From contig DATLJB010000005.1 of assembly GCA_035539075.1 (NCBI GenBank), positions 124,001 to 188,000 on the forward strand: a DNA stretch of 64,000 nucleotides, given 5' to 3'. The first letter of the stretch is position 1. Each line of letters starts with the position of its first letter. Shown here piece by piece: positions 7,001-14,303 of the stretch. The DNA is from Dongia_B sp035539075. Its GTDB lineage: Bacteria; Pseudomonadota; Alphaproteobacteria; Dongiales; Dongiaceae. The translations under genes and the position numbers were made by a program. The notes beneath the pieces are model-generated. The model searched no databases. It was not told where the DNA came from and saw only the letters and a program-made list of their open reading frames with translations.

Positions 7001-7052
7001 GTCTACGTTGACATCGTAGGGGTCACTGGTTCAATCCCAGTACCGCCCACCA
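7001..7052 (+). tRNA. Displaced 3' part of tRNA-Val(GAC): prophage attachment site
   Basis: Bases 7003-7019 form an anticodon arm (CTACG/CGTAG stem, loop TTGACAT, anticodon GAC at 7010-7012). Bases 7025-7041 form a T arm (ACTGG/CCAGT, loop TTCAATC). ACCGCCC at 7042-7048, discriminator A and encoded CCA (7050-7052) complete a tRNA 3' end. The acceptor 5' strand (expected GGGCGGT) and the D arm are absent, replaced by AT-rich phage DNA. This is the pattern left when an element integrates in a tRNA gene and restores its 3' end elsewhere. The functional tRNA-Val should therefore lie at the other end of the prophage, upstream of the window. Confidence 0.85.
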
Positions 7053-7089
7053 TTTTCCCGACATCGTTTTTCGTTCGTAATGCTGCGGC

Positions 7090-7482
7090 CTATTCCTCAA
7101 AGCGGCTCGTGGCGTCACGGTTGTGCTCGTATCGCCGCGTGAGCGGAAAGGGCGGCAGCCAGGATTCGCGACGAATGGTCCAGAGTTCGTAGGTCGGCTT
7201 CAGCTGGTCCGGGGCGTCCAGGGATCCCAGATTCACTTCGATTTCGTCTGCGCTGCGTGCGAAAACGGACGAGCCGCAGCGGGGGCAGAAAAAACGCCCG
7301 GCATAGTCGCGCGTTTCACCTTCGATCGTCACCGCATCCTGCGGGAAGATCGCCGAGGCATGAAAGAGCGCGCCATGATGCTTGCGACAGTCGAGACAGT
7401 GACAAAGGCCGACCCGGTATGGGCGTCCAGAGGCCACGATGCGGACGCTGCCGCACAGGCAACCGCCGGTGAAACGGTCCAT
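7090..7482 (-). CDS. GFA-family (glutathione-dependent formaldehyde-activating/CENP-V) zinc protein
   Basis: The 130-residue protein begins MDRFTGGCLCGSVR and has CHCLDCRKHHGA near residues 27-38 and FFCPRCGS near 64-71. These are the conserved cysteines that bind two zinc ions in the GFA/CENP-V fold. The founding member was proposed to speed the formation of S-hydroxymethylglutathione, but most relatives have unknown substrates. It is the first complete host gene after the attachment site and is not clearly part of an operon. Confidence 0.85.
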   Translation of the reverse strand: MDRFTGGCLCGSVRIVASGRPYRVGLCHCLDCRKHHGALFHASAIFPQDAVTIEGETRDYAGRFFCPRCGSSVFARSADEIEVNLGSLDAPDQLKPTYELWTIRRESWLPPFPLTRRYEHNRDATSRFEE

Positions 7483-7555
7483 GCTGCGTCTCCTCCAAAT
7501 TCAAGCGGCCTGAATATTTAAGGCGAACCGCACTGTCATGGCAACTGCCACGGCG

Positions 7556-8188
7556 TCACTCCTTGTCGGCAAAATTCCTGAAGGTGATCGAATAGCGCAG
7601 CGAGGTGACCGGTGAGACGCTGTGCTGCCAGGCGGATCGGGCGGGGCCGCGCATGAGATAGGCGGAACGCGGTCGCAGTACATGCGAGACCCGTTCCCAG
7701 TCCTCAGCGACAGCGCGCCGGAAGCGGAATCTGCAGGCCGATGCGAGCGAGAGGCCGATGACATCCTGGAACATGCCCTTGTCGCGATGCCAGCCGACGC
7801 CTGCGCCGGGCTCGTATTCATTGATCAGCACCTGCTGCAGCGCCTCGGGTGGCAGATCGGCGAAGGCCGCCGCCTTCGCGCGGAGGGGCAGAAGGAAATC
7901 CGGCAGCGGATCACTGCCACACAGGGCTTTTCGGTCGAAATCGTAGCGCCAGCCGAAGGAGACGATCCGCCGCTTGCCGAGATAGCCTTGGAACTCGAAG
8001 GGCTTGAAGGGCAGCGTCTGGAGCTTGTCCAGCAATGCTGCTTCCTCCGTCGGGGTGACCAGGTCATCGCGATAGTGGAATCCTTCCGGCGCCTGGATGC
8101 CGCCGCCGAAGAGGTCCGCCTGGGATAGGTTCGGCGATCTCGCATCTCTGCCGCTCGGTCTGTCGCCGGTCAATCGCCACCCGTTCAC
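7556..8188 (-). CDS. AlkB-like Fe(II)/2-oxoglutarate dioxygenase
   Basis: The 210-residue protein shows the double-stranded beta-helix iron ligands His134 and Asp136 in GWHRDKGMF and His189 in WQHSVSPV. LRYSITFR (Arg198, Arg204) binds 2-oxoglutarate and substrate. NEYEPGAGVGWH is the classical AlkB-family signature. Such enzymes oxidatively remove alkyl groups from nucleic acids or, in short bacterial homologues, act on other substrates. The GTG start (8186-8188) overlaps the stop of the 59-residue gene upstream (GTGA), so translation is probably coupled. A later start near the SQADLFG segment is possible. Confidence 0.85.
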   Translation of the reverse strand: MNGWRLTGDRPSGRDARSPNLSQADLFGGGIQAPEGFHYRDDLVTPTEEAALLDKLQTLPFKPFEFQGYLGKRRIVSFGWRYDFDRKALCGSDPLPDFLLPLRAKAAAFADLPPEALQQVLINEYEPGAGVGWHRDKGMFQDVIGLSLASACRFRFRRAVAEDWERVSHVLRPRSAYLMRGPARSAWQHSVSPVTSLRYSITFRNFADKE

Positions 8189-8364
8189 CGGCCCAGCAGC
8201 TCCTCGATCGCCGCGCAGACCTGAAGCCAGAGCTTGCGGCCTTCCTCATCCCGCTTTTCGCCCAGCTCGTTGGCATAGGTCAGCGCCTCTTGCGCCGCAT
8301 CCCTGCCGTTCATCTGGATCATTTCGTTGGCCGCGCGATAGATCGATTGTTCGCTGATTGCCAT
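8185..8364 (-). CDS. Small helical protein (DUF6961-like), paralogue 1
   Basis: An ATG at 8362-8364 opens a 59-residue frame (MAISEQSIYRAANEMIQMNG at its start) ending in a TGA that overlaps the AlkB-like GTG. The composition is wholly helical, with a conserved xIYRxAxxMxxxxGxxAxxxA pattern followed by a charged turn and a WxxVxAAIxEL helix. It aligns end to end with the product of 8401-8598 (shared IYR, G-A, A-EL and AAI positions), so the two are tandem paralogues. I believe the family is DUF6961, widespread in alphaproteobacteria with unknown function. Confidence 0.65.
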   Translation of the reverse strand: MAISEQSIYRAANEMIQMNGRDAAQEALTYANELGEKRDEEGRKLWLQVCAAIEELLGR

Positions 8365-8400
8365 CCGCTCCTCGCTGCAGTTGTTACCGGGCCGGCGTCC

Positions 8401-8598
8401 TCAATGCGCCGACCGGGAGGGAATCGCTTTTGCAATCTCGGTGATGGCGGCGGCGACGCGCTTCCATTTTTCGGCCTCTCCCTGGCAGCCTTGCCGGGTG
8501 AGCTCGCTGGCGCGCTGCAGCGCCTCGCTTTGGGCCTCGCCGCCATGGGCTTTGAGCATCTTCCATCCGCTCCGATAGATATCGTGATCCGTTTCCAA
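8401..8598 (-). CDS. Small helical protein (DUF6961-like), paralogue 2
   Basis: The 65-residue product begins METDHDIYRSGWKMLKAHGG and ends in a VAAAITEIAKAI helix. Spacing of the IYR, GGEAQ, ASEL and W-AAI positions matches the downstream 59-residue gene. The two are separated by 36 bases and read in the same direction toward the AlkB-like gene, so all three may form one transcript. No catalytic residues or membrane segments are visible. A duplicated helical protein of this size could act as a small adaptor, but there is no direct evidence. Confidence 0.6.
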   Translation of the reverse strand: METDHDIYRSGWKMLKAHGGEAQSEALQRASELTRQGCQGEAEKWKRVAAAITEIAKAIPSRSAH

Positions 8599-8759
8599 TG
8601 CCGCCTCCGTGTTCGCTATTTGTTCTATTCAGCCTCAGTGCGGCGCGAGAATCAAGCGCCACATCAAGCGCCGCGAGTCCGGCAGAAGGCGCGCAGTCCT
8701 TTAAGTTATTGAAAAAATATAGGTTTCGACCTGGCAGGAAGTGTCAGCAATGTTCGTCC

Positions 8760-8791
8760 GACCGGTTTGCGCTGCCGGCACCGCGCCGGTC
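8760..8791 (-). terminator. Possible stem-loop after glgB
   Basis: GACCGG (8760-8765) and CCGGTC (8786-8791) can pair around a GC-rich loop 17 bases past the glgB stop. No T-run follows on the minus strand, so it would be at best a weak or Rho-assisted terminator. Confidence 0.3.
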
Positions 8792-8807
8792 AGACTGGGC
8801 GAGGATG

Positions 8808-10994
8808 TCAGGCAGGGGCGAGGATGACCGTCGCCAGGGGCGGGATCGTGAGGACGGCGGAACAGGGCTGTCCCTGCCAGGCCGTCTCCCGGGCAATGAC
8901 AGGGCTGTCCTGCAGGATGCCGGCGCCGCCGAATCTCGCTGCGTCCGTGTTCAGCACCGTCCGCCACGCCGCTTGCTCCGGCAGGCCGATGCGATGATCC
9001 GGCCGCGGCAAGGGCGTGAAATTGCTGACGACGACAATGCTCCTGCCATCCTCGGCAATGCGCCGGAAGGCAAAGATGCTTTGTTCGCGGTTTTCGGCTT
9101 CGAGCCAGCCGAAGCCCCCGGCGTTGAAGTCCCGTTCATGCAGGGCCGGGAGATCGCGATAGAGGCGATTGAGTTCGCGCAGGAGCAATTGCGTCTGGCG
9201 ATGGCGCGGGCTGTCCAACAGCTGCCAGGGCAGCTCGCCGTCATGATTCCATTCGTCGTAGGGCGCCAGTTCGGTTCCCATGAAAACCAGCTTCTTACCC
9301 GGATGGCACCACATGAAGGCCAGGTAGGCGCGCAGGGTGGCGAAGGCTTGCCAATCGTCGCCGGGAATGCGGCGCAGGATGGAGCGTTTGCCATGCACGA
9401 CTTCGTCATGCGAGAGCGGCAGGATGAACTTCTCGGTAAAGCCATAGAGGAAGCTGAAGGTCATATCGTGGTGATGATATGAACGATAGACCGGATCGAG
9501 GCCGATATAGCGCAGCGTATCGTTCATCCAGCCCATGTTCCATTTATGCGTGAAGCCGAGCCCCTCCTGCGGCGGCCGGGTCACGTGCGGCCAGGCGGTG
9601 GATTCCTCGGCGATCATCAGCGCATCGGGGAATTCCGTCCGCACTTCGGTATTCAGCGCCTGCAGCAAGCTGATCGCTTCCAGGTTTTCGCGCCCGCCAT
9701 GGACGTTCGGTATCCATTCGCCTTCGCGCCGGCTGTAGTCGCGATAGAGCATGGAGGCGACGGCATCCACCCGCAAGCCGTCGATGTGATAGACACGCAG
9801 CCAATGCAGGGCGCTCGATATGAGGAAGGCCCGCACCTCGTTACGGCCGAAGTTGTAGATCAGCGTGTTCCAGTCGCGATGAAATCCTTCGCGCGGATCC
9901 TGATGTTCATAAAGATGCGTGCCGTCGAAAAGGCCCAGCCCATGGGCGTCGTTGGGGAAATGGCCGGGCACCCAGTCGAGCAGGACGCCGATGCCGGCCT
10001 GATGAAACGCATCGACCAGTGCGGCGAAATCGGCGTAGTGCCCATGCCGCGCCGTCGGGGCATAGAGGCTGAGCGGCTGGTAGCCCCAGGAGCCGGCGAA
10101 AGGATGTTCCATCACCGGCAGGAATTCGACATGGGTGAAGCCCATCGCCGTCACATAGGGGATGAGCCGCTCCGCGAGTTCCTGCCAGCTCAACAACTGG
10201 CCGTCCTTTCGCATCCAGGAAGCGGCATGGACCTCATAGATGCTCAGCGGCCGGTCGTCCCGATGACGTTCGGAACGCTGTCTCAACCAGGTATCGTCCT
10301 GCCAAGTGAAGGCAGCGATATCCGCCACGACCGAGGCGGTGGCCGGCGGCTCCTCGGCATAAAAGGCGACGGGGTCCGCCCGCAGGGGCAGGACATGGCC
10401 GGCGCGGTCGCGAATCTCGTATTTGTACAGCGCGCCTGGCACCAGGCGCGGTATGAAGAGTTCCCAGACACCGGCCGTATGCCGCAGCCGCATGACGTGG
10501 CGCCTGCCATCCCAGCTGTTGAAGTCTCCGACGACCGAGACGCGCTGCGCGTTGGGTGCCCAGACGGCAAAGCGGACACCGGCAACTCCGTCGACCACGT
10601 CGTAATGGGCACCCAGCATGTCGCCCAGGCGGAAATGCCTGCCTTGCGCGAAGGCATGAAGCTCCTGCTCGCCGATCAGCGTGCCGAAACCATAGGGGTC
10701 CTCCGTCTCTTGAATCGCGGCTGGCCAGTCAATGCGCAGCCGGTATCCGCCCGCCCCTTTCCAGCGGCCTGTGAACAGCCCCATGCCCTCGCGGTCATGT
10801 AGCTCGGCGGTATTGCCGGCATCATCCAGGGCGGTGACCGCCAGGGCACCGGGCAGGAAGGCGCGCAGGACGCGATGCTCGCCTTCGGCGTGGATGCCCA
10901 GAATGGCGAATGGGTTGCCATGGCTGCCCTCGCTGAGCGAGATGATCTCCGCGAGGGACAGCGCTTCGGCTTCGCGCTGGCGATGCTCAGACAT
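8808..10994 (-). CDS. glgB: 1,4-alpha-glucan branching enzyme
   Basis: At 728 residues this is a full-length GlgB. Two N-terminal beta domains (residues 20-110 and 125-225) precede a GH13 barrel. GLRVDAVASM gives nucleophile Asp410, MIAEEST gives acid/base Glu463, and LSHDEVVHGK gives the transition-state Asp-containing motif. A C-terminal beta domain ends the protein. The enzyme makes alpha-1,6 branches in cytoplasmic glucan. Its ATG overlaps the treS/maltokinase stop by 8 bases, so it is the last gene of the glgE-treS-glgB operon. Here it would branch glucan elongated by GlgE, since no glycogen synthase is encoded nearby. Confidence 0.96.
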   Translation of the reverse strand: MSEHRQREAEALSLAEIISLSEGSHGNPFAILGIHAEGEHRVLRAFLPGALAVTALDDAGNTAELHDREGMGLFTGRWKGAGGYRLRIDWPAAIQETEDPYGFGTLIGEQELHAFAQGRHFRLGDMLGAHYDVVDGVAGVRFAVWAPNAQRVSVVGDFNSWDGRRHVMRLRHTAGVWELFIPRLVPGALYKYEIRDRAGHVLPLRADPVAFYAEEPPATASVVADIAAFTWQDDTWLRQRSERHRDDRPLSIYEVHAASWMRKDGQLLSWQELAERLIPYVTAMGFTHVEFLPVMEHPFAGSWGYQPLSLYAPTARHGHYADFAALVDAFHQAGIGVLLDWVPGHFPNDAHGLGLFDGTHLYEHQDPREGFHRDWNTLIYNFGRNEVRAFLISSALHWLRVYHIDGLRVDAVASMLYRDYSRREGEWIPNVHGGRENLEAISLLQALNTEVRTEFPDALMIAEESTAWPHVTRPPQEGLGFTHKWNMGWMNDTLRYIGLDPVYRSYHHHDMTFSFLYGFTEKFILPLSHDEVVHGKRSILRRIPGDDWQAFATLRAYLAFMWCHPGKKLVFMGTELAPYDEWNHDGELPWQLLDSPRHRQTQLLLRELNRLYRDLPALHERDFNAGGFGWLEAENREQSIFAFRRIAEDGRSIVVVSNFTPLPRPDHRIGLPEQAAWRTVLNTDAARFGGAGILQDSPVIARETAWQGQPCSAVLTIPPLATVILAPA

Positions 10995-13900
10995 TGTCGA
11001 CGCTCACATTGTCCATGCTCATGACATTGACGAGACCGCGCAATGGGTAACTGATCCAGGCCGGTCTGTTATGCAATTCGTAGAGCACCTCATAGGCCGC
11101 CTTCTCGATCAGGAAGAGGCGCAGCAAGGCGTGATCGGCGGGCGAGGCGAGCCATGGCTGCTCGGTCTTTTCCTGGACGGCGATATAGGCTTCCAGAAAG
11201 CTTGAAGTCGCCCGCCTGCGGAACTCTTCGAGCAATTGCGCGCGCATCTCGGCGGTTCCCGGCATCGTCTCGGCACCGCTCTGCAGCGAAGTGGTCACGG
11301 CATAATCGAAGGAGCGGAGCAGCCCCGCGACGTCCCGCAAGGCGGAATGCTTCAGCCTGCGCGCCTCGAAGGATTTTGCCGGCTCACCTTCGAAGTCGAT
11401 AATGAAGACGTCGGGCGCCGCGACCAGAACCTGTCCGAGATGGAAGTCGCCATGGATGCGATGCTTGAGCGCGCTTATGCCATCGATCGGCAGGGTGTCG
11501 ATGTGGCGCTGGATCTCGCTCTTCAGCTCGAAAACGCGCTCCACCTCCGTCGTCACCTGCGTATTCGCACCGAGAATGGGTTCCAGCTCGTCGAACATGG
11601 CTGCGACTTGTTCGGAGGCCGCTTGCCGCCAGGCGGCAAGGTCCTGTGCGCCGATCGGCTCGGGCTTGAAAGCGGCATCATCCGTGTCTTCGCTCAAGCG
11701 CCGGTGAAGCTCGGCCAAGGCAGTTCCCAGCGATCTTGCAAAGACCTCATATCCCGCGATGGAGGTGCCGGGCTCGGCCGGCGAGGCGAGGCCAGATGAA
11801 AGGGCGTCCGTCAGCAATCTTGAAAGATATTCCAGTGTCCATGACCAGCCGTCCCCCTGATTGCGGATGAACTCATAAAGGAAGCCCAGGGTGTAGGGCT
11901 CGCCGCTTGCGTCCACGCGCTTCACTTCACCGAGAAGGGCGGCCGTGTTCTTGAAGCCCTTGGCGGCGAGAAAGCGCCCCATCTCCGCTTCCGGGTGAAT
12001 TCCGCCCGCCACGCGGCGCAGCAATTTCACGAGGAATTTGTCATTGAGGATCACGGTGCTGTTCGATTGTTCAGCGGCGATATAGCGAACGGGGAGGATC
12101 TCGTTCGAGAGCGCGGCAGCGTCGGCGTCGGCGTTATAGAGGAGGAACTCGATCTGGCCGTCGGCCAGACGGACCGGCTCGGTCGCCTGGAAGTAGCGCA
12201 GCAGTACAGGGAAGAAATGGTCGGCGCTGAGAGCGTCCGTCAGCAGGCCGATCCGCCTGCCTAGGCGAAGGCGCGCAACGGCAAGCTGTTGCGGCAGGGC
12301 AGTCTTGATCTCCTCCTCCCAGAGGACGGTCAAGGGAATCTGATAGCGGCCCTCGGTCTTTCCCAAGGTCGCCACGACCTCCATCAGGAAGATTGGATGC
12401 GGACCATCGACCAGACGCTGAAGATACAGGATCTGGGCTTTCGGCTTGACGTTGCCCTTGAGCGAGAACCATCGCCGCTTCGCCAAATAGCCGGGCAGGA
12501 TCTCGTTCTCCAGAACAGCGCGATGCACATCGCTGTCGATCTCCGAGACATTGCGGCGCACGACCAGGGTCACAAGCTCAGGCAGCGGTTCCGGCGCCGG
12601 CTTATGCCATTTCGGCAGATCCGCCTCGGCGGCCAGCCGGAACCAATAGAAGCCGTAGGGGGGCAGGGTGAGAAGATAGGGAAGCTGGCCGATCGGCGGG
12701 AACGAGGCCGCCCCGACCAGGTCCACGGGCACGCGCCCCGCCATCTCCGCCAGATCGAGTTCGACCGCCTGCGCGGTGCGGGAAAGATTGCCGACGCAAA
12801 GGATCATGGTATCCGCGTTGCAGCGCAGATAAGCAAGGATCTTGCGGTTTCCGGGAGAGAGCAGGCGGAACTCGCCGCGGCCGAAGACGGTTTCCTGGCG
12901 CCGCACCAACAGCATACGGCGCATCCAGTTCAAGAGCGAATGCGGATCGCTTTTCTGCGCTTCCACATTCAACGCCTGAAAACCATAGAGCGGGTCCATG
13001 ATCGCCGGGAGCACGAGCTTGGCGGGATCGGCCTTGGAGAAACCGCCATTGCGGTCGGGCGACCATTGCATCGGCGTTCTGACCCCGTCGCGGTCGCCAA
13101 GATGGATGTTGTCTCCCATGCCTATTTCGTCGCCATAATAAATGACCGGCGTCCCCGGCATGGAGAGAAGAAGGCTGTTCATCAGCTCGATACGGCGCCG
13201 GTCGTGCTCGACCAGCGGGGCGAGGCGCCGCCTGATGCCGAGGTTGAGGCGCGCACGCGGGTCGGTCGCATAGGTTTCCCAGAGGTAGTCGCGCTCCCTG
13301 TCCGTCACCATTTCCAGCGTCAGTTCGTCATGATTGCGAAGGAAGACGGCCCATTGGCAGTTTTCCGGCAAGTGCGGCGTCTGGCGCAGGATGTCGGAGA
13401 TCGGGAAGCGGTCTTCCTGGGCGATCGCCATATAAATGCGCGGCATCAGGGGGAAATGGAAAGCCATGTGGCATTCGTCGCCGTCGCCGAAATATTGCGC
13501 GGCATCCTCGGGCCATTGATTGGCCTCGGCCAGCAGCATTTTGGAATGATACTTGGCGTCGAGCTCGCGCCGGATGAGCTTGAGGACGGCATGGGTCTCG
13601 GGCAGGTTTTCGTTATTGGTGCCCTCGCGTTCCACCAGATAGGGGACGGCGTCCAGGCGCAGCCCGTCGATGCCCATGTCGAGCCAGAACCGCATGACCG
13701 AGAGCACCTCCTTGATGACTCGCGGATTGTCGAAGTTGAGATCCGGTTGATGACTGTAGAAACGGTGCCAGAAATAGCTGCCGGCATCGTGATCCCAGGT
13801 CCAGTTCGATTTCTCGGTATCGACGAAGATGATGCGCGTTCCGGCATAGACGTCATCGCTGTCGGACCACACATAGTAATTGCGGTAAACCGAGCCGGGC

Positions 13901-14301
13901 TTGGCGCGGCGCGCTCGCTGGAACCAGGGATGCTGGTCCGAGGTGTGGTTGATGACGAGCTCGGTTATGACCTTCAGCCCATGCCTATGGGCAGCGCTGA
14001 TGAACCGGCGCAGCTCTGTGAGCGAGCCGTAATCGGGATGGACATCGCGATAGTTGCTGATGTCATAGCCGTCGTCGCGGCGTGGCGAGGGATAGAAGGG
14101 AAGCAGCCAGATACTATCGACGCCAAGCTCGACGAGGTAGTCCAGTTTCATCGTCAGGCCGGCAAAATCACCGATGCCGTCGTCATTCGCATCGTAGAAG
14201 GATTTCACGTGGACCTGATAGATGATCGCATCCTTGTACCAGAGCGGGTCGGCTTCGAAGACGTGGCGCGACAGCGATTTCGGTCTCGGCATATGTTTCA
14301 T
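10987..14301 (-). CDS. treS: Trehalose synthase fused to maltokinase
   Basis: With the start at ATG 14299-14301 (GGAAGAGA upstream, 2 bases after the glgE stop) the protein has 1104 residues. Residues about 10-550 are a GH13 trehalose synthase: Asp217 in GLRLDAVPYL, Glu259 in LLAEANQW and Asp325 in LRNHDELTLE. Residues about 580-1090 form a maltokinase (Pep2-like) with the phosphotransfer motif HGDFHLGQV and IIDFEGEP. The fusion converts trehalose to maltose and phosphorylates it to maltose-1-phosphate, the donor for GlgE. Fusion of these two enzymes is known in many bacteria. The 51 extra residues of the longer frame overlap glgE and were not used. Confidence 0.95.
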   Translation of the reverse strand: MKHMPRPKSLSRHVFEADPLWYKDAIIYQVHVKSFYDANDDGIGDFAGLTMKLDYLVELGVDSIWLLPFYPSPRRDDGYDISNYRDVHPDYGSLTELRRFISAAHRHGLKVITELVINHTSDQHPWFQRARRAKPGSVYRNYYVWSDSDDVYAGTRIIFVDTEKSNWTWDHDAGSYFWHRFYSHQPDLNFDNPRVIKEVLSVMRFWLDMGIDGLRLDAVPYLVEREGTNNENLPETHAVLKLIRRELDAKYHSKMLLAEANQWPEDAAQYFGDGDECHMAFHFPLMPRIYMAIAQEDRFPISDILRQTPHLPENCQWAVFLRNHDELTLEMVTDRERDYLWETYATDPRARLNLGIRRRLAPLVEHDRRRIELMNSLLLSMPGTPVIYYGDEIGMGDNIHLGDRDGVRTPMQWSPDRNGGFSKADPAKLVLPAIMDPLYGFQALNVEAQKSDPHSLLNWMRRMLLVRRQETVFGRGEFRLLSPGNRKILAYLRCNADTMILCVGNLSRTAQAVELDLAEMAGRVPVDLVGAASFPPIGQLPYLLTLPPYGFYWFRLAAEADLPKWHKPAPEPLPELVTLVVRRNVSEIDSDVHRAVLENEILPGYLAKRRWFSLKGNVKPKAQILYLQRLVDGPHPIFLMEVVATLGKTEGRYQIPLTVLWEEEIKTALPQQLAVARLRLGRRIGLLTDALSADHFFPVLLRYFQATEPVRLADGQIEFLLYNADADAAALSNEILPVRYIAAEQSNSTVILNDKFLVKLLRRVAGGIHPEAEMGRFLAAKGFKNTAALLGEVKRVDASGEPYTLGFLYEFIRNQGDGWSWTLEYLSRLLTDALSSGLASPAEPGTSIAGYEVFARSLGTALAELHRRLSEDTDDAAFKPEPIGAQDLAAWRQAASEQVAAMFDELEPILGANTQVTTEVERVFELKSEIQRHIDTLPIDGISALKHRIHGDFHLGQVLVAAPDVFIIDFEGEPAKSFEARRLKHSALRDVAGLLRSFDYAVTTSLQSGAETMPGTAEMRAQLLEEFRRRATSSFLEAYIAVQEKTEQPWLASPADHALLRLFLIEKAAYEVLYELHNRPAWISYPLRGLVNVMSMDNVSVDNV

Positions 14302-14303
14302 GT

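Larger units (their letters stand above)
1..7052. mobile_element. Right end of an integrated prophage
   Basis: Compact co-directional genes with 1-4 base overlaps encode phage-type functions: metallophosphoesterase, nucleotide enzymes, lytic transglycosylase, SGNH esterase, and spanins with a nested Rz1. The block ends at a displaced tRNA-Val 3' fragment (7001-7052), after which gene style changes to ordinary host genes. The last 1.4 kb of the element is AT-richer and carries two genes on the opposite strand, which is typical of cargo placed next to an attachment site. The left end, with integrase and capsid genes, would lie before base 1. That this is an inherited prophage is inferred; no integrase is visible here. 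Confidence 0.85.

Noticed and set aside
9546..10802. A 418-codon open frame antisense to glgB
   Set aside because: It is a shadow caused by high GC and codon bias; its product has no domain and glgB has complete catalytic motifs on the other strand.
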